A stretch of 64,000 nt of DNA, taken from Burkholderia sp. Ac-20365. GTDB taxonomy: Bacteria; Pseudomonadota; Gammaproteobacteria; Burkholderiales; Burkholderiaceae. Each line of letters starts with the position of its first letter. Positions within the stretch are counted from its first letter, which is position 1. The stretch covers positions 108,463 through 172,462 of the forward strand of contig NZ_JAAGPI010000020.1 of assembly GCF_017104715.1 (NCBI RefSeq). The letters run 5' to 3'. Of this stretch, positions 52,801 to 64,000 are shown in pieces. The translations under genes were made by a program, and so were the position numbers. The notes beneath the pieces were generated by a model, which was given only the letters and a program-made list of their open reading frames with translations, did no database searches and was not told where the DNA came from.

Positions 52801-54082
52801 TCGGCGCACGGTTCAGCATGACCGGATGTTCGCGAATAACTTCTTCGAGAATGTCCCACACCACCGGCGTCTGGTTCTCGACTTCCTTCTTCGCAGCCTT
52901 GATGGTCGTCGCGACGCCCATCACTTCCAGCTTGTTGAAGATGAAAGGCTTGAACAGTTCGAGCGCCATCAGCTTCGGCAGACCGCACTGATGCAGCTTC
53001 AGCGTCGGGCCGACCACGATGACCGAACGGCCCGAGTAGTCGACGCGCTTACCCAGCAGGTTCTGACGGAAACGACCGCCCTTACCCTTGATCATGTCGG
53101 CGAGCGACTTCAGCGGACGCTTGTTCGCGCCCGTCATCGCCTTACCGCGACGACCGTTGTCGAGCAGCGAATCGACAGCTTCCTGCAGCATCCGCTTTTC
53201 GTTGCGGACGATGATTTCAGGCGCCTTCAGTTCGAGCAGACGCTTCAACCGGTTGTTACGGTTGATCACGCGGCGATACAGATCGTTCAGGTCCGAGGTC
53301 GCAAAGCGGCCGCCGTCCAGCGGAACCAGCGGACGCAGTTCCGGCGGCAGCACGGGCAGCACTTCGAGAATCATCCACTCGGGCTTGATGCCCGAACGCT
53401 GGAAGGCCTCGAGCACTTTCAGACGCTTCGCGTACTTCTTGATCTTCGCTTCCGAACCCGTGTTCTTGAGTTCGGTACGGAGCATTTCGACCTGTTCGTC
53501 GATGTTGATCGCGCGCAGCAGTTCGCGCACGCCTTCCGCGCCCATTTCAGCGCGGAATTCGTCACCGTACTCTTCGACCTTATTGTAGTAATCCTCTTCC
53601 GTCATGATCTGACGCGCCTTCAGCGGCGTCATGCCCGGATCGATCACCACATATGCTTCGAAGTACAGCACGCGCTCGATGTCGCGCAGCGTCATGTCGA
53701 GCACCATGCCCAGACGCGACGGCAGCGACTTCAGGAACCAGATGTGCGCGACAGGCGAGGCCAGTTCGATGTGGCCCATGCGTTCGCGACGCACCTTCGC
53801 GAGCGTCACTTCGACGCCGCACTTCTCGCAGATCACGCCACGGTGCTTCAGGCGCTTGTACTTGCCGCAAAGGCATTCGTAGTCCTTGATCGGACCAAAA
53901 ATCTTCGCGCAGAACAGACCATCCCGCTCCGGCTTGAACGTGCGGTAGTTGATGGTTTCCGGCTTCTTGACTTCGCCGAACGACCACGAACGGATCTTGT
54001 CCGGCGAGGCCAGACCGATCTTGATCGCGTCGAAAACTTCTTCCTGTTGGACTTGCTTGAATAGATCGAGCAGAGCTTTCAT
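49841..54082 (-). CDS. rpoC: RNA polymerase beta' subunit
   Basis: This 1413-residue subunit holds the catalytic magnesium: NADFDGDQM is present. Other landmarks are the N-terminal zinc site CLCGKYKRLKHRGVICEKCG, the rudder/clamp region, the bridge helix and trigger loop, and the second zinc cluster CETRYGLCAACYGRDLGRG. The length is normal for betaproteobacteria. It is 21 bp after rpoB. Confidence 0.99.
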   Translation of the reverse strand: MKALLDLFKQVQQEEVFDAIKIGLASPDKIRSWSFGEVKKPETINYRTFKPERDGLFCAKIFGPIKDYECLCGKYKRLKHRGVICEKCGVEVTLAKVRRERMGHIELASPVAHIWFLKSLPSRLGMVLDMTLRDIERVLYFEAYVVIDPGMTPLKARQIMTEEDYYNKVEEYGDEFRAEMGAEGVRELLRAINIDEQVEMLRTELKNTGSEAKIKKYAKRLKVLEAFQRSGIKPEWMILEVLPVLPPELRPLVPLDGGRFATSDLNDLYRRVINRNNRLKRLLELKAPEIIVRNEKRMLQEAVDSLLDNGRRGKAMTGANKRPLKSLADMIKGKGGRFRQNLLGKRVDYSGRSVIVVGPTLKLHQCGLPKLMALELFKPFIFNKLEVMGVATTIKAAKKEVENQTPVVWDILEEVIREHPVMLNRAPTLHRLGIQAFEPVLIEGKAIQLHPLVCAAFNADFDGDQMAVHVPLSLEAQMEARTLMLASNNVLFPANGDPSIVPSQDIVLGLYYATREAINGKGEGMTFTGVSEALRAYENKEVELASRVNVRITEMVHNEDTSEGAPKFVPKISLYATTVGRAILSEILPPGLPFTVLNKPLKKKEISRLINTAFRKCGLRETVIFADQLMQSGFRLATRAGISICVDDMLVPPQKETIVGDAAKKVKEYDRQYMSGLVTAQERYNNVVDIWSATSEAVGKAMMEQLATEPVVDRDGNQTRQESFNSIYMMADSGARGSAVQIRQLAGMRGLMAKPDGSIIETPITANFREGLNVLQYFISTHGARKGLADTALKTANSGYLTRRLVDVTQDLVVVEDDCGTSNGVAMKALVEGGEVVEALRDRILGRVAVADVVNPETQETLYESGSLLDEDSVEEIERLGIDEVRVRTPLTCETRYGLCAACYGRDLGRGSLVNVGEAVGVIAAQSIGEPGTQLTMRTFHIGGAASRAAVASSVEAKSNGTVRFTATMRYVTNAKGEQIVISRSGEALITDDHGRERERHKVPYGATLLQLDGAQIKAGTQLATWDPLTRPIITEWGGTVKFENVEEGVTVAKQIDDVTGLSTLVVIDVKRRGSQASKSVRPQVKLLDANGEEVKIPNSEHSVQIGFQVGALITVKDGQQVQVGEVLARIPTEAQKTRDITGGLPRVAELFEARSPKDAGILAEVTGTTSFGKDTKGKQRLVITDLEGNQHEFLIAKEKQVLVHDGQVVNKGEMIVDGPADPHDILRLQGIEALSRYIVDEVQDVYRLQGVKINDKHIEVIVRQMLRRVQITDNGDTRFIPGEQVERSDMLDENDRMNADDKRPATYENILLGITKASLSTDSFISAASFQETTRVLTEAAIMGKRDDLRGLKENVIVGRLIPAGTGLAFHKARKTKEMADRERFDQIAAEEAFEFGTPETPAAEQTPHTNE

Positions 54083-54103
54083 TGCTTTCTCTCCGTAGTC
54101 CGA

Positions 54104-58210
<4,107 letters not shown>

Positions 58211-58529
58211 ACGATCTCCGAATCACGGCGGGCATTGTTGTCGAGGCGGGATACCTTGATGTGACAACCCGAGTGTTCACCGACTGAGACCCGTTGGCCG
58301 TCCGATGGCTTGAACGAGCCTTGAAGCTTGGTGGTTGGCCGCTACCAACCGCTGGCTGACGGCAGCGGATGCCTGTGTTGCCCGCTACCCGACCAAACTT
58401 GCCTTCTGCAGTCGCTTCAGAAGACAAAGAGAAGCGCCAGTCGATGTTGCCGAACGGCGATTTTCTTTGGCTTCTAGGAAGGCGTTTTTGCCGAAAAACG
58501 CGGACAAAAACGTTGTTTCCACAAAGCAC

Positions 58530-58561
58530 AAAAAGGCCGGCGGTAGAAAACCGCCAGCCTT
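58530..58561 (-). terminator. Attenuator between rplL and rpoB
   Basis: Stem AAGGC-GGCGGT/ACCGCC-GCCTT (58533-58544 and 58550-58561, one mismatch), then TTTTT on the minus strand, 18 bp after the rplL stop. A partial terminator at this point is known in other bacteria and lowers rpoBC relative to rplJL. Confidence 0.8.
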
Positions 58562-58579
58562 CGCACAGCGCGCTGAAAC

Positions 58580-58957
58580 TTACTTGATTTCAGCCTTCGC
58601 GCCGGCTTCTTCCAACTTCTTCTTGGCTTCTTCAGCAGCAGCCTTGGGCACCGCTTCCTTAACGGGCTTCGGTGCACCGTCGACCAGGTCCTTCGCTTCC
58701 TTCAGGCCCAGGCCCGTCAGTTCACGAACTGCCTTAATGACGGAAACCTTGTTTGCGCCCGTTTCGGTCAGGATAACCGTGAACTCGGTTTGCTCTTCAG
58801 CAGCAGCTGCGCCGCCGCCTGCGCCTGCCGGGCCAGCAACTGCAACTGCAGCAGCCGACACGCCAAACTTTTCTTCGAACGCCTTAACCAGCTCGTTCAG
58901 TTCCAGAACCGACATCGCGCCAACGGCTTCGAGGATGTCTTCTTTTGCGATTGCCAT
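58580..58957 (-). CDS. rplL: 50S ribosomal protein L7/L12
   Basis: This 125-residue stalk protein is present in several copies and recruits translation GTPases. N-terminal dimerisation region MAIAKEDILEAVGAMSVLEL, an Ala/Gly-rich hinge (about 36-53), and a C-terminal domain with ANKVSVIKAVRELTGLGLKE. It is 75 bp after rplJ and followed by the attenuator before rpoB. Confidence 0.98.
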   Translation of the reverse strand: MAIAKEDILEAVGAMSVLELNELVKAFEEKFGVSAAAVAVAGPAGAGGGAAAAEEQTEFTVILTETGANKVSVIKAVRELTGLGLKEAKDLVDGAPKPVKEAVPKAAAEEAKKKLEEAGAKAEIK

Positions 58958-59032
58958 TTGAAATACTCCTAAATTGAATTCGGATACAGCCAGCGATCAA
59001 TTACGCCCGACTGAAGTGCGTCGATGCACTGC

Positions 59033-59530
59033 TTACGCAGCTTCGCCTTGCTTCTTTTCTGCCAGCGCGGCCATAGCGCGCGCAAAGCCAGAAACAGGCG
59101 CTTGCATAACGAACAACAGCTTGGAGAGCAGTTCCTCGCGGCTCGGGATGTTGGCCAGCGCTTGCACGCCTGCCTTGTCCATCACCTTGCCTTCGTAGGA
59201 ACCGGCCTTGATGACCAACTTGTCATTGCTCTTGCTGAAGTCATTAACGACCTTAGCAGCAGCAATTGCATCTTCCGAGATGCCGTAGATCAGCGGACCG
59301 GTCATCTGCTCAGCCAGCGGAGCAAACGGGGTACCTTCGACAGCGCGACGCGCCAGCGTGTTCTTCAACACGCGCAGATACACCTGTTGCTCGCGCGCTT
59401 TCGCGCGCAGCTTGGTCAGATCGCCAACCGTGATCCCACGATACTCAGCCAGAACGACGGTCTGGGCTTTCGCGACTTGCGCGGAAACCTCAGCGACGAC
59501 GGCCTGCTTGCTTTCTTTGTTCAGTGGCAC
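59033..59530 (-). CDS. rplJ: 50S ribosomal protein L10 (GTG start)
   Basis: This 165-residue stalk base protein binds 23S rRNA with its N-terminal domain and L7/L12 dimers with its C-terminal helix. The start is GTG at 59530 preceded by GGAGG, giving MPLNKESKQAVVAEV; no family ATG exists. Core VVLAEYRGITVGDLTKLRAK and KNTLARRAVEGTPF. It probably autoregulates through the leader in the 302-bp gap upstream. Confidence 0.97.
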   Translation of the reverse strand: MPLNKESKQAVVAEVSAQVAKAQTVVLAEYRGITVGDLTKLRAKAREQQVYLRVLKNTLARRAVEGTPFAPLAEQMTGPLIYGISEDAIAAAKVVNDFSKSNDKLVIKAGSYEGKVMDKAGVQALANIPSREELLSKLLFVMQAPVSGFARAMAALAEKKQGEAA

Positions 59531-59539
59531 GGTTAACCT

Positions 59540-59790
59540 CCAGATTCGATGTACTTGGCACATGCCTCGCACATCGCGTTCAACAACGGCGTCCGACCAG
59601 TCAGGAGTATTTCGACCATTCGAGGTCCGCATGGCTGCGGGATTCAAACGGCTTCATCACTACAAAACCATTTCGGGTTCGCCATCTGCGTTGGCTTGAA
59701 TTAAGGAAACACCCGACTACTGCGTCTCCACCAACGGTCTTTGACAACCGGCCGCTCGATTCAAACTGCAATCTTGCGGCCGCCCAAAGC
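59540..59790 (-). ncRNA. L10 leader (autoregulatory mRNA structure)
   Basis: The 302-bp gap 59531-59832 has no gene. The minus-strand RNA contains AGACCGTTGGTG and, about 40 nt later, GCCAACGCAGATGGCG; CCGTTGG pairs with CCAACG (59731-59736 with 59689-59694). These blocks resemble the L10 leader recognised by L10-(L12)4 in many bacteria. The limits are approximate and the fold was not computed. Confidence 0.6.
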
Positions 59791-59832
59791 CCTTAAATGC
59801 GCCCCGGCTTTACAACCGAGGCGATTAAAACT

Positions 59833-60531
59833 TTACTGTGCTGCCAGCGTGGCCTGGTCGACACGCACGCCGACACCCATGGTGCTCGACAGTGCGATCT
59901 TGCGCAGATACACGCCCTTGCTCGTTGCCGGCTTCGCCTTTTGCAGCGCTTCAACCAGTGCGCTCAGGTTCGAACGCAGAGCAGCCGGCTCGAACGATGC
60001 ACGGCCGATCGTCGCGTGGATGATACCTGCTTTGTCGACACGGAACTGCACCTGACCAGCCTTCGCGTTCTTGACTGCCGTCGCGACGTCCGGCGTGACC
60101 GTACCGACCTTCGGGTTCGGCATCAGGCCGCGCGGGCCGAGGATCTGACCGAGCGTACCAACGACGCGCATCGTGTCCGGCGAAGCGATCACGACGTCGA
60201 AGTTCAAATTACCGGCCTTGACTTGCTCAGCCAGGTCTTCCATACCGACGACTTCAGCTCCAGCCGCGCGAGCTTGTTCAGCCTTTTCGCCTTGCGCGAA
60301 CACAGCAACGCGAACCGACTTACCCGTACCAGCGGGCAGAACCACCGAACCGCGAACCACTTGGTCCGACTTCTTCGCGTCGATGCCGAGTTGCACAGCA
60401 ACGTCGATCGACTCGTCGAACTTCGCGCTTGCGCATTCCTTCACGAGCGACAGGGCGTCATCGATCGGGTACAGCTTCTGACGATCGACCTTTGCTGCAA
60501 ATGCTTGCAGACGCTTCGAAAGCTTAGCCAT
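59833..60531 (-). CDS. rplA: 50S ribosomal protein L1
   Basis: This 232-residue mobile stalk protein assists exit of deacylated tRNA. It shows VAVQLGIDAKKSDQVVRGSV, the L1 signature LGQILGPRGLMPNPKVGTVT and KAGQVQFRVDKAGIIHATIG. It follows rplK directly (stop and start adjacent). L1 is the repressor of the rplKA message in Escherichia coli. Confidence 0.98.
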   Translation of the reverse strand: MAKLSKRLQAFAAKVDRQKLYPIDDALSLVKECASAKFDESIDVAVQLGIDAKKSDQVVRGSVVLPAGTGKSVRVAVFAQGEKAEQARAAGAEVVGMEDLAEQVKAGNLNFDVVIASPDTMRVVGTLGQILGPRGLMPNPKVGTVTPDVATAVKNAKAGQVQFRVDKAGIIHATIGRASFEPAALRSNLSALVEALQKAKPATSKGVYLRKIALSSTMGVGVRVDQATLAAQ

Positions 60532-60963
60532 TTACACGCCCTCCACGGTGATGCCCATCGAGCGGGCGCTACCAGCGATCGTACGAACCGCTGCATCCAG
60601 ATCAGCTGCCGTAAGGTCGGGCATCTTGGTCTTCGCGATTTCTTCGGCTTGAGCGCGCGTGATCTTGCCGACCTTGTCGGTGTGCGGCTTGCTCGAACCC
60701 TTGTCGACCTTCGCTGCCTTCTTGATCAGAACCGTAGCCGGCGGCGTCTTCAGAACGAACGTGAAGCTCTTGTCGGCGAATGCGGTGATGACGACCGGAA
60801 TCGGCAGACCCGGTTCCAGAGCTTGAGTCTGCGCGTTGAACGCCTTGCAGAACTCCATGATGTTCAGGCCGCGCTGACCCAGTGCCGGACCAACCGGCGG
60901 CGACGGATTGGCTTTACCTGCAGGAATCTGCAGCTTGATAAAGCCGATGATTTTCTTTGCCAT
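60532..60963 (-). CDS. rplK: 50S ribosomal protein L11
   Basis: This 143-residue L11 at the GTPase-associated centre is needed for the RelA stringent response. N-terminal domain MAKKIIGFIKLQIPAGKANP with PPVGPALGQRGLNIMEFCK; C-terminal rRNA-binding domain KTPPATVLIKKAA and IAGSARSMGI. It is 150 bp after nusG; that gap has a perfect 8-bp hairpin (61080-61087 with 61092-61099) without a clear T run. Confidence 0.98.
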   Translation of the reverse strand: MAKKIIGFIKLQIPAGKANPSPPVGPALGQRGLNIMEFCKAFNAQTQALEPGLPIPVVITAFADKSFTFVLKTPPATVLIKKAAKVDKGSSKPHTDKVGKITRAQAEEIAKTKMPDLTAADLDAAVRTIAGSARSMGITVEGV

Positions 60964-61113
60964 GTTGAAAACCTCTTTGGAACGCTGAAGCGTTCGGTGA
61001 GTAGTAACGCGCCTTCGACGAACTTCGACTAGTGACGCTCCTCAACGGCCATTACGCGGACCGTAAGCGCGAAAGACGAATCGCGCCGTCTGGCGCGATC
61101 CGCAAAATCTTGA

Positions 61114-61671
61114 TTACAGCTTTTCGACCTGGCCGAATTCAAGCTCGACTGGAGTCGCTCGGCCGAAAATCGTGACGGATACGCGAACACGCGATTTTTC
61201 GTAATTCACTTCTTCGACGCTGCCGTTGAAGTCCGTGAACGGACCGTCCTTCACGCGAACCATCTCGCCTACTTCGAACAGGGTCTTCGGGCGCGGCTTC
61301 TCAACGCCTTCCTGCATCTGCGACATGATCTTCTCGACTTCCCGCGGGGAAATCGGACTAGGGCGATTGCGCGCACCGCCCACAAAACCGGTCACCTTGG
61401 CCGTGTTCTTCACGAGGTGCCACGTCTCGTCCGTCATCTCCATTTCCACGAGCACGTAGCCCGGGAAGAAGCGACGCTCGGTCACCGACTTGTGACCACC
61501 CTTCACCTCGACAACTTCTTCAGTCGGCACGAGGATCTGGCCAAACTTGTCCTGCATGCCAGCACGTTCGATACGCTCCTGAAGCGCACGTTGCACGCTC
61601 TTCTCCATACCGGAGTAGGCGTGCACTACGTACCAACGTTTTCCGCTCGGGGATGCCGGAATATCACTCAT
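61114..61671 (-). CDS. nusG: Transcription termination/antitermination factor NusG
   Basis: This 185-residue factor binds RNA polymerase with its NGN domain (KRWYVVHAYSGMEKSVQRAL) and Rho or S10 with its C-terminal KOW domain (GEMVRVKDGPFTDFNGSVEE). The start at 61671 gives MSDIPASPSGKRW and lies one base after the secE stop; a longer upstream reading overlaps secE and is rejected. Confidence 0.98.
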   Translation of the reverse strand: MSDIPASPSGKRWYVVHAYSGMEKSVQRALQERIERAGMQDKFGQILVPTEEVVEVKGGHKSVTERRFFPGYVLVEMEMTDETWHLVKNTAKVTGFVGGARNRPSPISPREVEKIMSQMQEGVEKPRPKTLFEVGEMVRVKDGPFTDFNGSVEEVNYEKSRVRVSVTIFGRATPVELEFGQVEKL

Positions 61672-61672
61672 A

Positions 61673-62053
61673 TCATTTCCAACCCAGAATCGCCGAGAAA
61701 ATCGCCCACTCGATGGATTTATCACAAATCCAGAGGAACACCGCCATGATCAGAACAAAACCGAAGACCACCAACGTTGTTTGACTTGCTTCCTTGCGGG
61801 TCGGCCAGACAACCTTGCGAACTTCCTTGTATGAATCTTTGGCGAACGCGATAAAACCCTTGCCGGGTGCTGAGAGAAGACCGACTGCGACGCCTGCGAT
61901 CAACCCAACAGCCAGAGCCGCTCCGCGGACGTACCACTCTTGGCCATTCAGCCAGAAGAACCCCACGAACCCGGCCAAGACCAACAATACGCCGGCAACG
62001 AGCATCAGCTTGTCGCTGGAAGTATTAACAGTTTCGACGGAAGGATTCGCCAT
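61673..62053 (-). CDS. secE: Protein translocase subunit SecE
   Basis: This 126-residue Sec component has three predicted membrane helices (about 16-35, 41-60, 93-115), the long proteobacterial form. The conserved cytoplasmic amphipathic segment KDSYKEVRKVVWPTRKEASQ precedes the last helix. It is 33 bp downstream of tRNA-Trp and directly before nusG. Confidence 0.97.
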   Translation of the reverse strand: MANPSVETVNTSSDKLMLVAGVLLVLAGFVGFFWLNGQEWYVRGAALAVGLIAGVAVGLLSAPGKGFIAFAKDSYKEVRKVVWPTRKEASQTTLVVFGFVLIMAVFLWICDKSIEWAIFSAILGWK

Positions 62054-62086
62054 AACACCTTAACGAGCGTCACGCGACGCGAGAGT

Positions 62087-62162
62087 TGGCAGGGGCAGAG
62101 GGAATCGAACCCCCAACCTTCGGTTTTGGAGACCGACGCTCTGCCAGTTGAGCTATACCCCT
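62087..62162 (-). tRNA. trnW: tRNA-Trp (CCA)
   Basis: 76 nt with acceptor stem AGGGGTA/TGCCCCT (one non-Watson-Crick end), D arm GCTC/GAGC, anticodon loop CTCCAAA (anticodon CCA), T loop TTCGATT and encoded 3' CCA. It lies between tuf copy 2 and secE, the standard order. A hairpin at 62171-62194 lies just upstream in the transcript. Confidence 0.97.
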
Positions 62163-62224
62163 AAACCATTGGGGTCGGCGGCATCGCCAACCCCGAAACA
62201 ACCGATCAACGAGAACTAGCTGGC

Positions 62225-63415
62225 TTACTCGATGATCTTGGCAACGACACCTGCGCCGACGGTACGGCCACCTTCGCGGATTGCGAAGCGCAGACCTTCT
62301 TCCATGGCGATCGGCGCGATCAGCTTGACCGTGATCGACACGTTGTCGCCCGGCATCACCATTTCCTTGTCCTTCGGCAGCTCGATCGAGCCCGTCACGT
62401 CCGTCGTACGGAAGTAGAACTGCGGACGGTAGTTGTTGAAGAACGGCGTGTGACGGCCGCCTTCGTCCTTGCTCAGCACGTACACTTCAGCCGTGAAGTG
62501 CGTGTGCGGCGTGATCGAACCCGGCTTCGCCAGAACCTGGCCACGCTCCACGTCTTCACGCTTCGTGCCGCGCAGCAGGATACCAACGTTGTCGCCTGCC
62601 TGACCCTGGTCGAGCAGCTTGCGAAACATTTCCACGCCCGTGCACGTCGTCTTCACCGTCGGCTTGATACCGACGATTTCGATTTCTTCGCCGACCTTGA
62701 CGATGCCGCGCTCAACGCGACCCGTCACCACCGTGCCACGACCCGAGATCGAGAACACGTCTTCCACCGGCATCAGGAACGCGCCGTCAACTGCGCGCTC
62801 CGGCGTCGGGATGTACGTGTCCAGCGCGTCGGCCAGGTTCATGATCGCCACTTCGCCCAGCTCGCCCTTGTCGCCTTCCAGAGCCAGCTTCGCCGAACCC
62901 TTGATGATCGGCGTGTCGTCGCCCGGGAAGTCGTACTTCGACAGAAGTTCGCGCACTTCCATTTCGACGAGTTCCAGCAGCTCAGCGTCGTCCACCATGT
63001 CGCACTTGTTCAGGAACACGATGATGTACGGAACGCCAACCTGACGCGCCAGCAGGATGTGCTCACGCGTTTGCGGCATCGGGCCGTCTGCAGCCGAGCA
63101 CACCAGGATCGCGCCGTCCATCTGCGCTGCGCCCGTGATCATGTTCTTCACATAGTCAGCGTGGCCCGGGCAGTCGACGTGGGCGTAGTGGCGGTTAGCC
63201 GTTTCGTACTCGACGTGTGCCGTATTGATCGTGATGCCGCGCGCCTTTTCTTCCGGCGCTGCGTCGATCTGGTCATAAGCCTTTGCTTCGCCGCCGAACT
63301 TGGCGGTCAGCACCGTCGTGATCGCTGCCGTCAGCGTGGTCTTGCCGTGGTCAACGTGACCGATCGTGCCGACGTTCACGTGCGGCTTGGTCCGCTCAAA
63401 CTTACCTTTGGCCAT
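62225..63415 (-). CDS. tuf: Elongation factor Tu, copy 2
   Basis: This 396-residue protein is identical to copy 1, with P-loop GHVDHGKT (19-26). Synonymous differences from copy 1 are confined to codons 2, 5, 6 and 7 (GCC, AAG, TTT, GAG here). It belongs to the tRNA-Tyr/Gly/Thr-tuf-tRNA-Trp-secE-nusG unit driven by the promoter at 63794-63822. The second copy in a tRNA context corresponds to tufB in enterobacteria. Confidence 0.99.
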   Translation of the reverse strand: MAKGKFERTKPHVNVGTIGHVDHGKTTLTAAITTVLTAKFGGEAKAYDQIDAAPEEKARGITINTAHVEYETANRHYAHVDCPGHADYVKNMITGAAQMDGAILVCSAADGPMPQTREHILLARQVGVPYIIVFLNKCDMVDDAELLELVEMEVRELLSKYDFPGDDTPIIKGSAKLALEGDKGELGEVAIMNLADALDTYIPTPERAVDGAFLMPVEDVFSISGRGTVVTGRVERGIVKVGEEIEIVGIKPTVKTTCTGVEMFRKLLDQGQAGDNVGILLRGTKREDVERGQVLAKPGSITPHTHFTAEVYVLSKDEGGRHTPFFNNYRPQFYFRTTDVTGSIELPKDKEMVMPGDNVSITVKLIAPIAMEEGLRFAIREGGRTVGAGVVAKIIE

Positions 63416-63479
63416 TTTCGACTCCTAAGAGGATTTTTCCGTACGTTGCGCGGCGCGCAAACAATCACTTGGTACTAGC

Positions 63480-63554
<75 letters not shown>

Positions 63555-63574
63555 GCTACATCTACTTTGCTTGC

Positions 63575-63648
63575 TGGAGCGGGTGAAGGGAATCGAACCC
63601 TCGTCGTAAGCTTGGAAGGCTTCTGCTCTACCATTGAGCTACACCCGC
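63575..63648 (-). tRNA. trnG: tRNA-Gly (TCC)
   Basis: 74 nt with acceptor GCGGGTG/CACCCGC, anticodon loop CTTCCAA (anticodon TCC), T loop TTCGATT and encoded CCA. It lies between tRNA-Tyr and tRNA-Thr. Confidence 0.97.
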
Positions 63649-63693
63649 AAGGATCTATCGATTCCCGACAACTGCTTTACAGCTTTTGAAATC

Positions 63694-63779
63694 TGGTGGA
63701 GGAGGTTGGATTCGAACCAACGTAGGCGTAAGCCAACAGATTTACAGTCTGCCCCCTTTAGCCACTCGGGCACCCCTCC
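63694..63779 (-). tRNA. trnY: tRNA-Tyr (GTA)
   Basis: 86 nt class II tRNA with a long variable arm. Acceptor GGAGGGG/CCTCCTCC region, anticodon stem GCAGA/TCTGT around CTGTAAA (anticodon GTA), T loop TTCGAAT and encoded CCA. It is the first tRNA after the promoter. Confidence 0.97.
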
Positions 63780-63793
63780 GCAGAGAACTGATG

Positions 63794-63822
63794 ATTATGG
63801 GGGAGCGATTACCTCTTGTCAA
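63794..63822 (-). promoter_or_regulatory. Strong promoter of the tRNA-tuf-secE-nusG unit
   Basis: Minus strand: perfect TTGACA (63822-63817), 17-bp spacer, CATAAT (63799-63794), 15 bp before tRNA-Tyr. A perfect inverted repeat TCAAGAG-T-CTCTTGA (63819-63833) overlaps the -35. Confidence 0.85.
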
Positions 63823-63875
63823 GAGTCTCTTGACCGCTCGGAACCCATGAGCTCTCACTTATAGTAGAGCTAAAA

Positions 63876-63908
63876 ACGCCAAGACCCCGCTTTTGAGGGC
63901 GGGGTCTT
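63876..63908 (-). terminator. Terminator of the rRNA operon
   Basis: 10-bp perfect stem AAGACCCCGC/GCGGGGTCTT (63881-63890 and 63899-63908), then GGCGTTTTTAG on the minus strand, 12 bp after the 5S end. Confidence 0.85.
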
Positions 63909-63920
63909 GTCTGGGTAAGG

Positions 63921-64000
63921 AGCCTGACGATTACCTACTTTCACACGGGCAATCCGCACTATCATCGGCGTAGAGTCGTTTCACGGTCCTGTTCGGGATG
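63921..64000 (-). rRNA. rrf: 5S ribosomal RNA, 3' part, cut by window edge
   Basis: The minus strand reads CATCCCGAACAGGACC, then CGTGAAACGACTC, TAGTGCGG and GTGTGAAAGTAGGT, ending GTCAGGC: conserved 5S rRNA blocks. The 5' part (about 35-40 nt) and the rest of an rRNA operon lie beyond the right edge. The exact 3' end is approximate. Confidence 0.93.

Noticed and set aside
62171..62194. Terminator between tuf copy 2 and tRNA-Trp
   Set aside because: A 10-bp GC-rich hairpin is present, but no T run follows, and co-transcription with tRNA-Trp and secE is the usual arrangement. A processing signal is more likely.

Overview
The window is a single contiguous piece of a GC-rich betaproteobacterial chromosome. 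Protein sequences (AroB, SecY, L3, L15, S3, GltB), the gene order and the short secretin operon match Burkholderiaceae. My best guess is the main chromosome of a Paraburkholderia species; this is recognition from memory, not a database result. There is no prophage, complete insertion sequence, CRISPR array or obvious island. Nearly everything is conserved core genome.

Left part (1-28240), mixed strands: the 5' part of gltB; a RAYT/Y1-transposase-like gene that has lost its catalytic residues; ompW; a DUF883 gene; dgt, aroB and aroK; the pilus operon pilM-pilN-pilO/P fusion-pilQ with ATGA overlaps; mrcA (PBP1A) divergent from it; cyaY; lptM and lysA; msrPQ; a cytochrome c4 with resB-ccsB (system II cytochrome c maturation); engB; a candidate small RNA; hemB; dsbD and cutA. 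Several genes concern heme, cytochromes and periplasmic redox (hemB, resB, ccsB, cytochrome c4, dsbD, msrPQ). Strong terminators separate most of the transcription units.

Right part (28240-64000), all on the minus strand: the classical translation/transcription supercluster. In transcription order it runs 5S rRNA end, terminator, a consensus promoter, tRNA-Tyr, tRNA-Gly, tRNA-Thr, tuf copy 2, tRNA-Trp, secE, nusG, rplK, rplA, L10 leader, rplJ, rplL, attenuator, rpoB, rpoC, terminator, recQ, str promoter, rpsL, rpsG, fusA, tuf copy 1, rpsJ, then the S10, spc and alpha operons to rplQ. The two tuf genes encode identical proteins and differ only at four synonymous sites near the start.

The points most worth a second look are: (i) the catalytically dead RAYT-like protein next to gltB; (ii) a candidate minus-strand sRNA of about 110 nt between engB and hemB, with a CU-rich anti-Shine-Dalgarno loop and a strong terminator facing away from both genes; (iii) the PilO-PilP fusion; (iv) TATAAT boxes sitting inside perfect inverted repeats at the starts of both the S10 and the spc operons; (v) a series of terminator-like hairpins inside the ribosomal protein operons.
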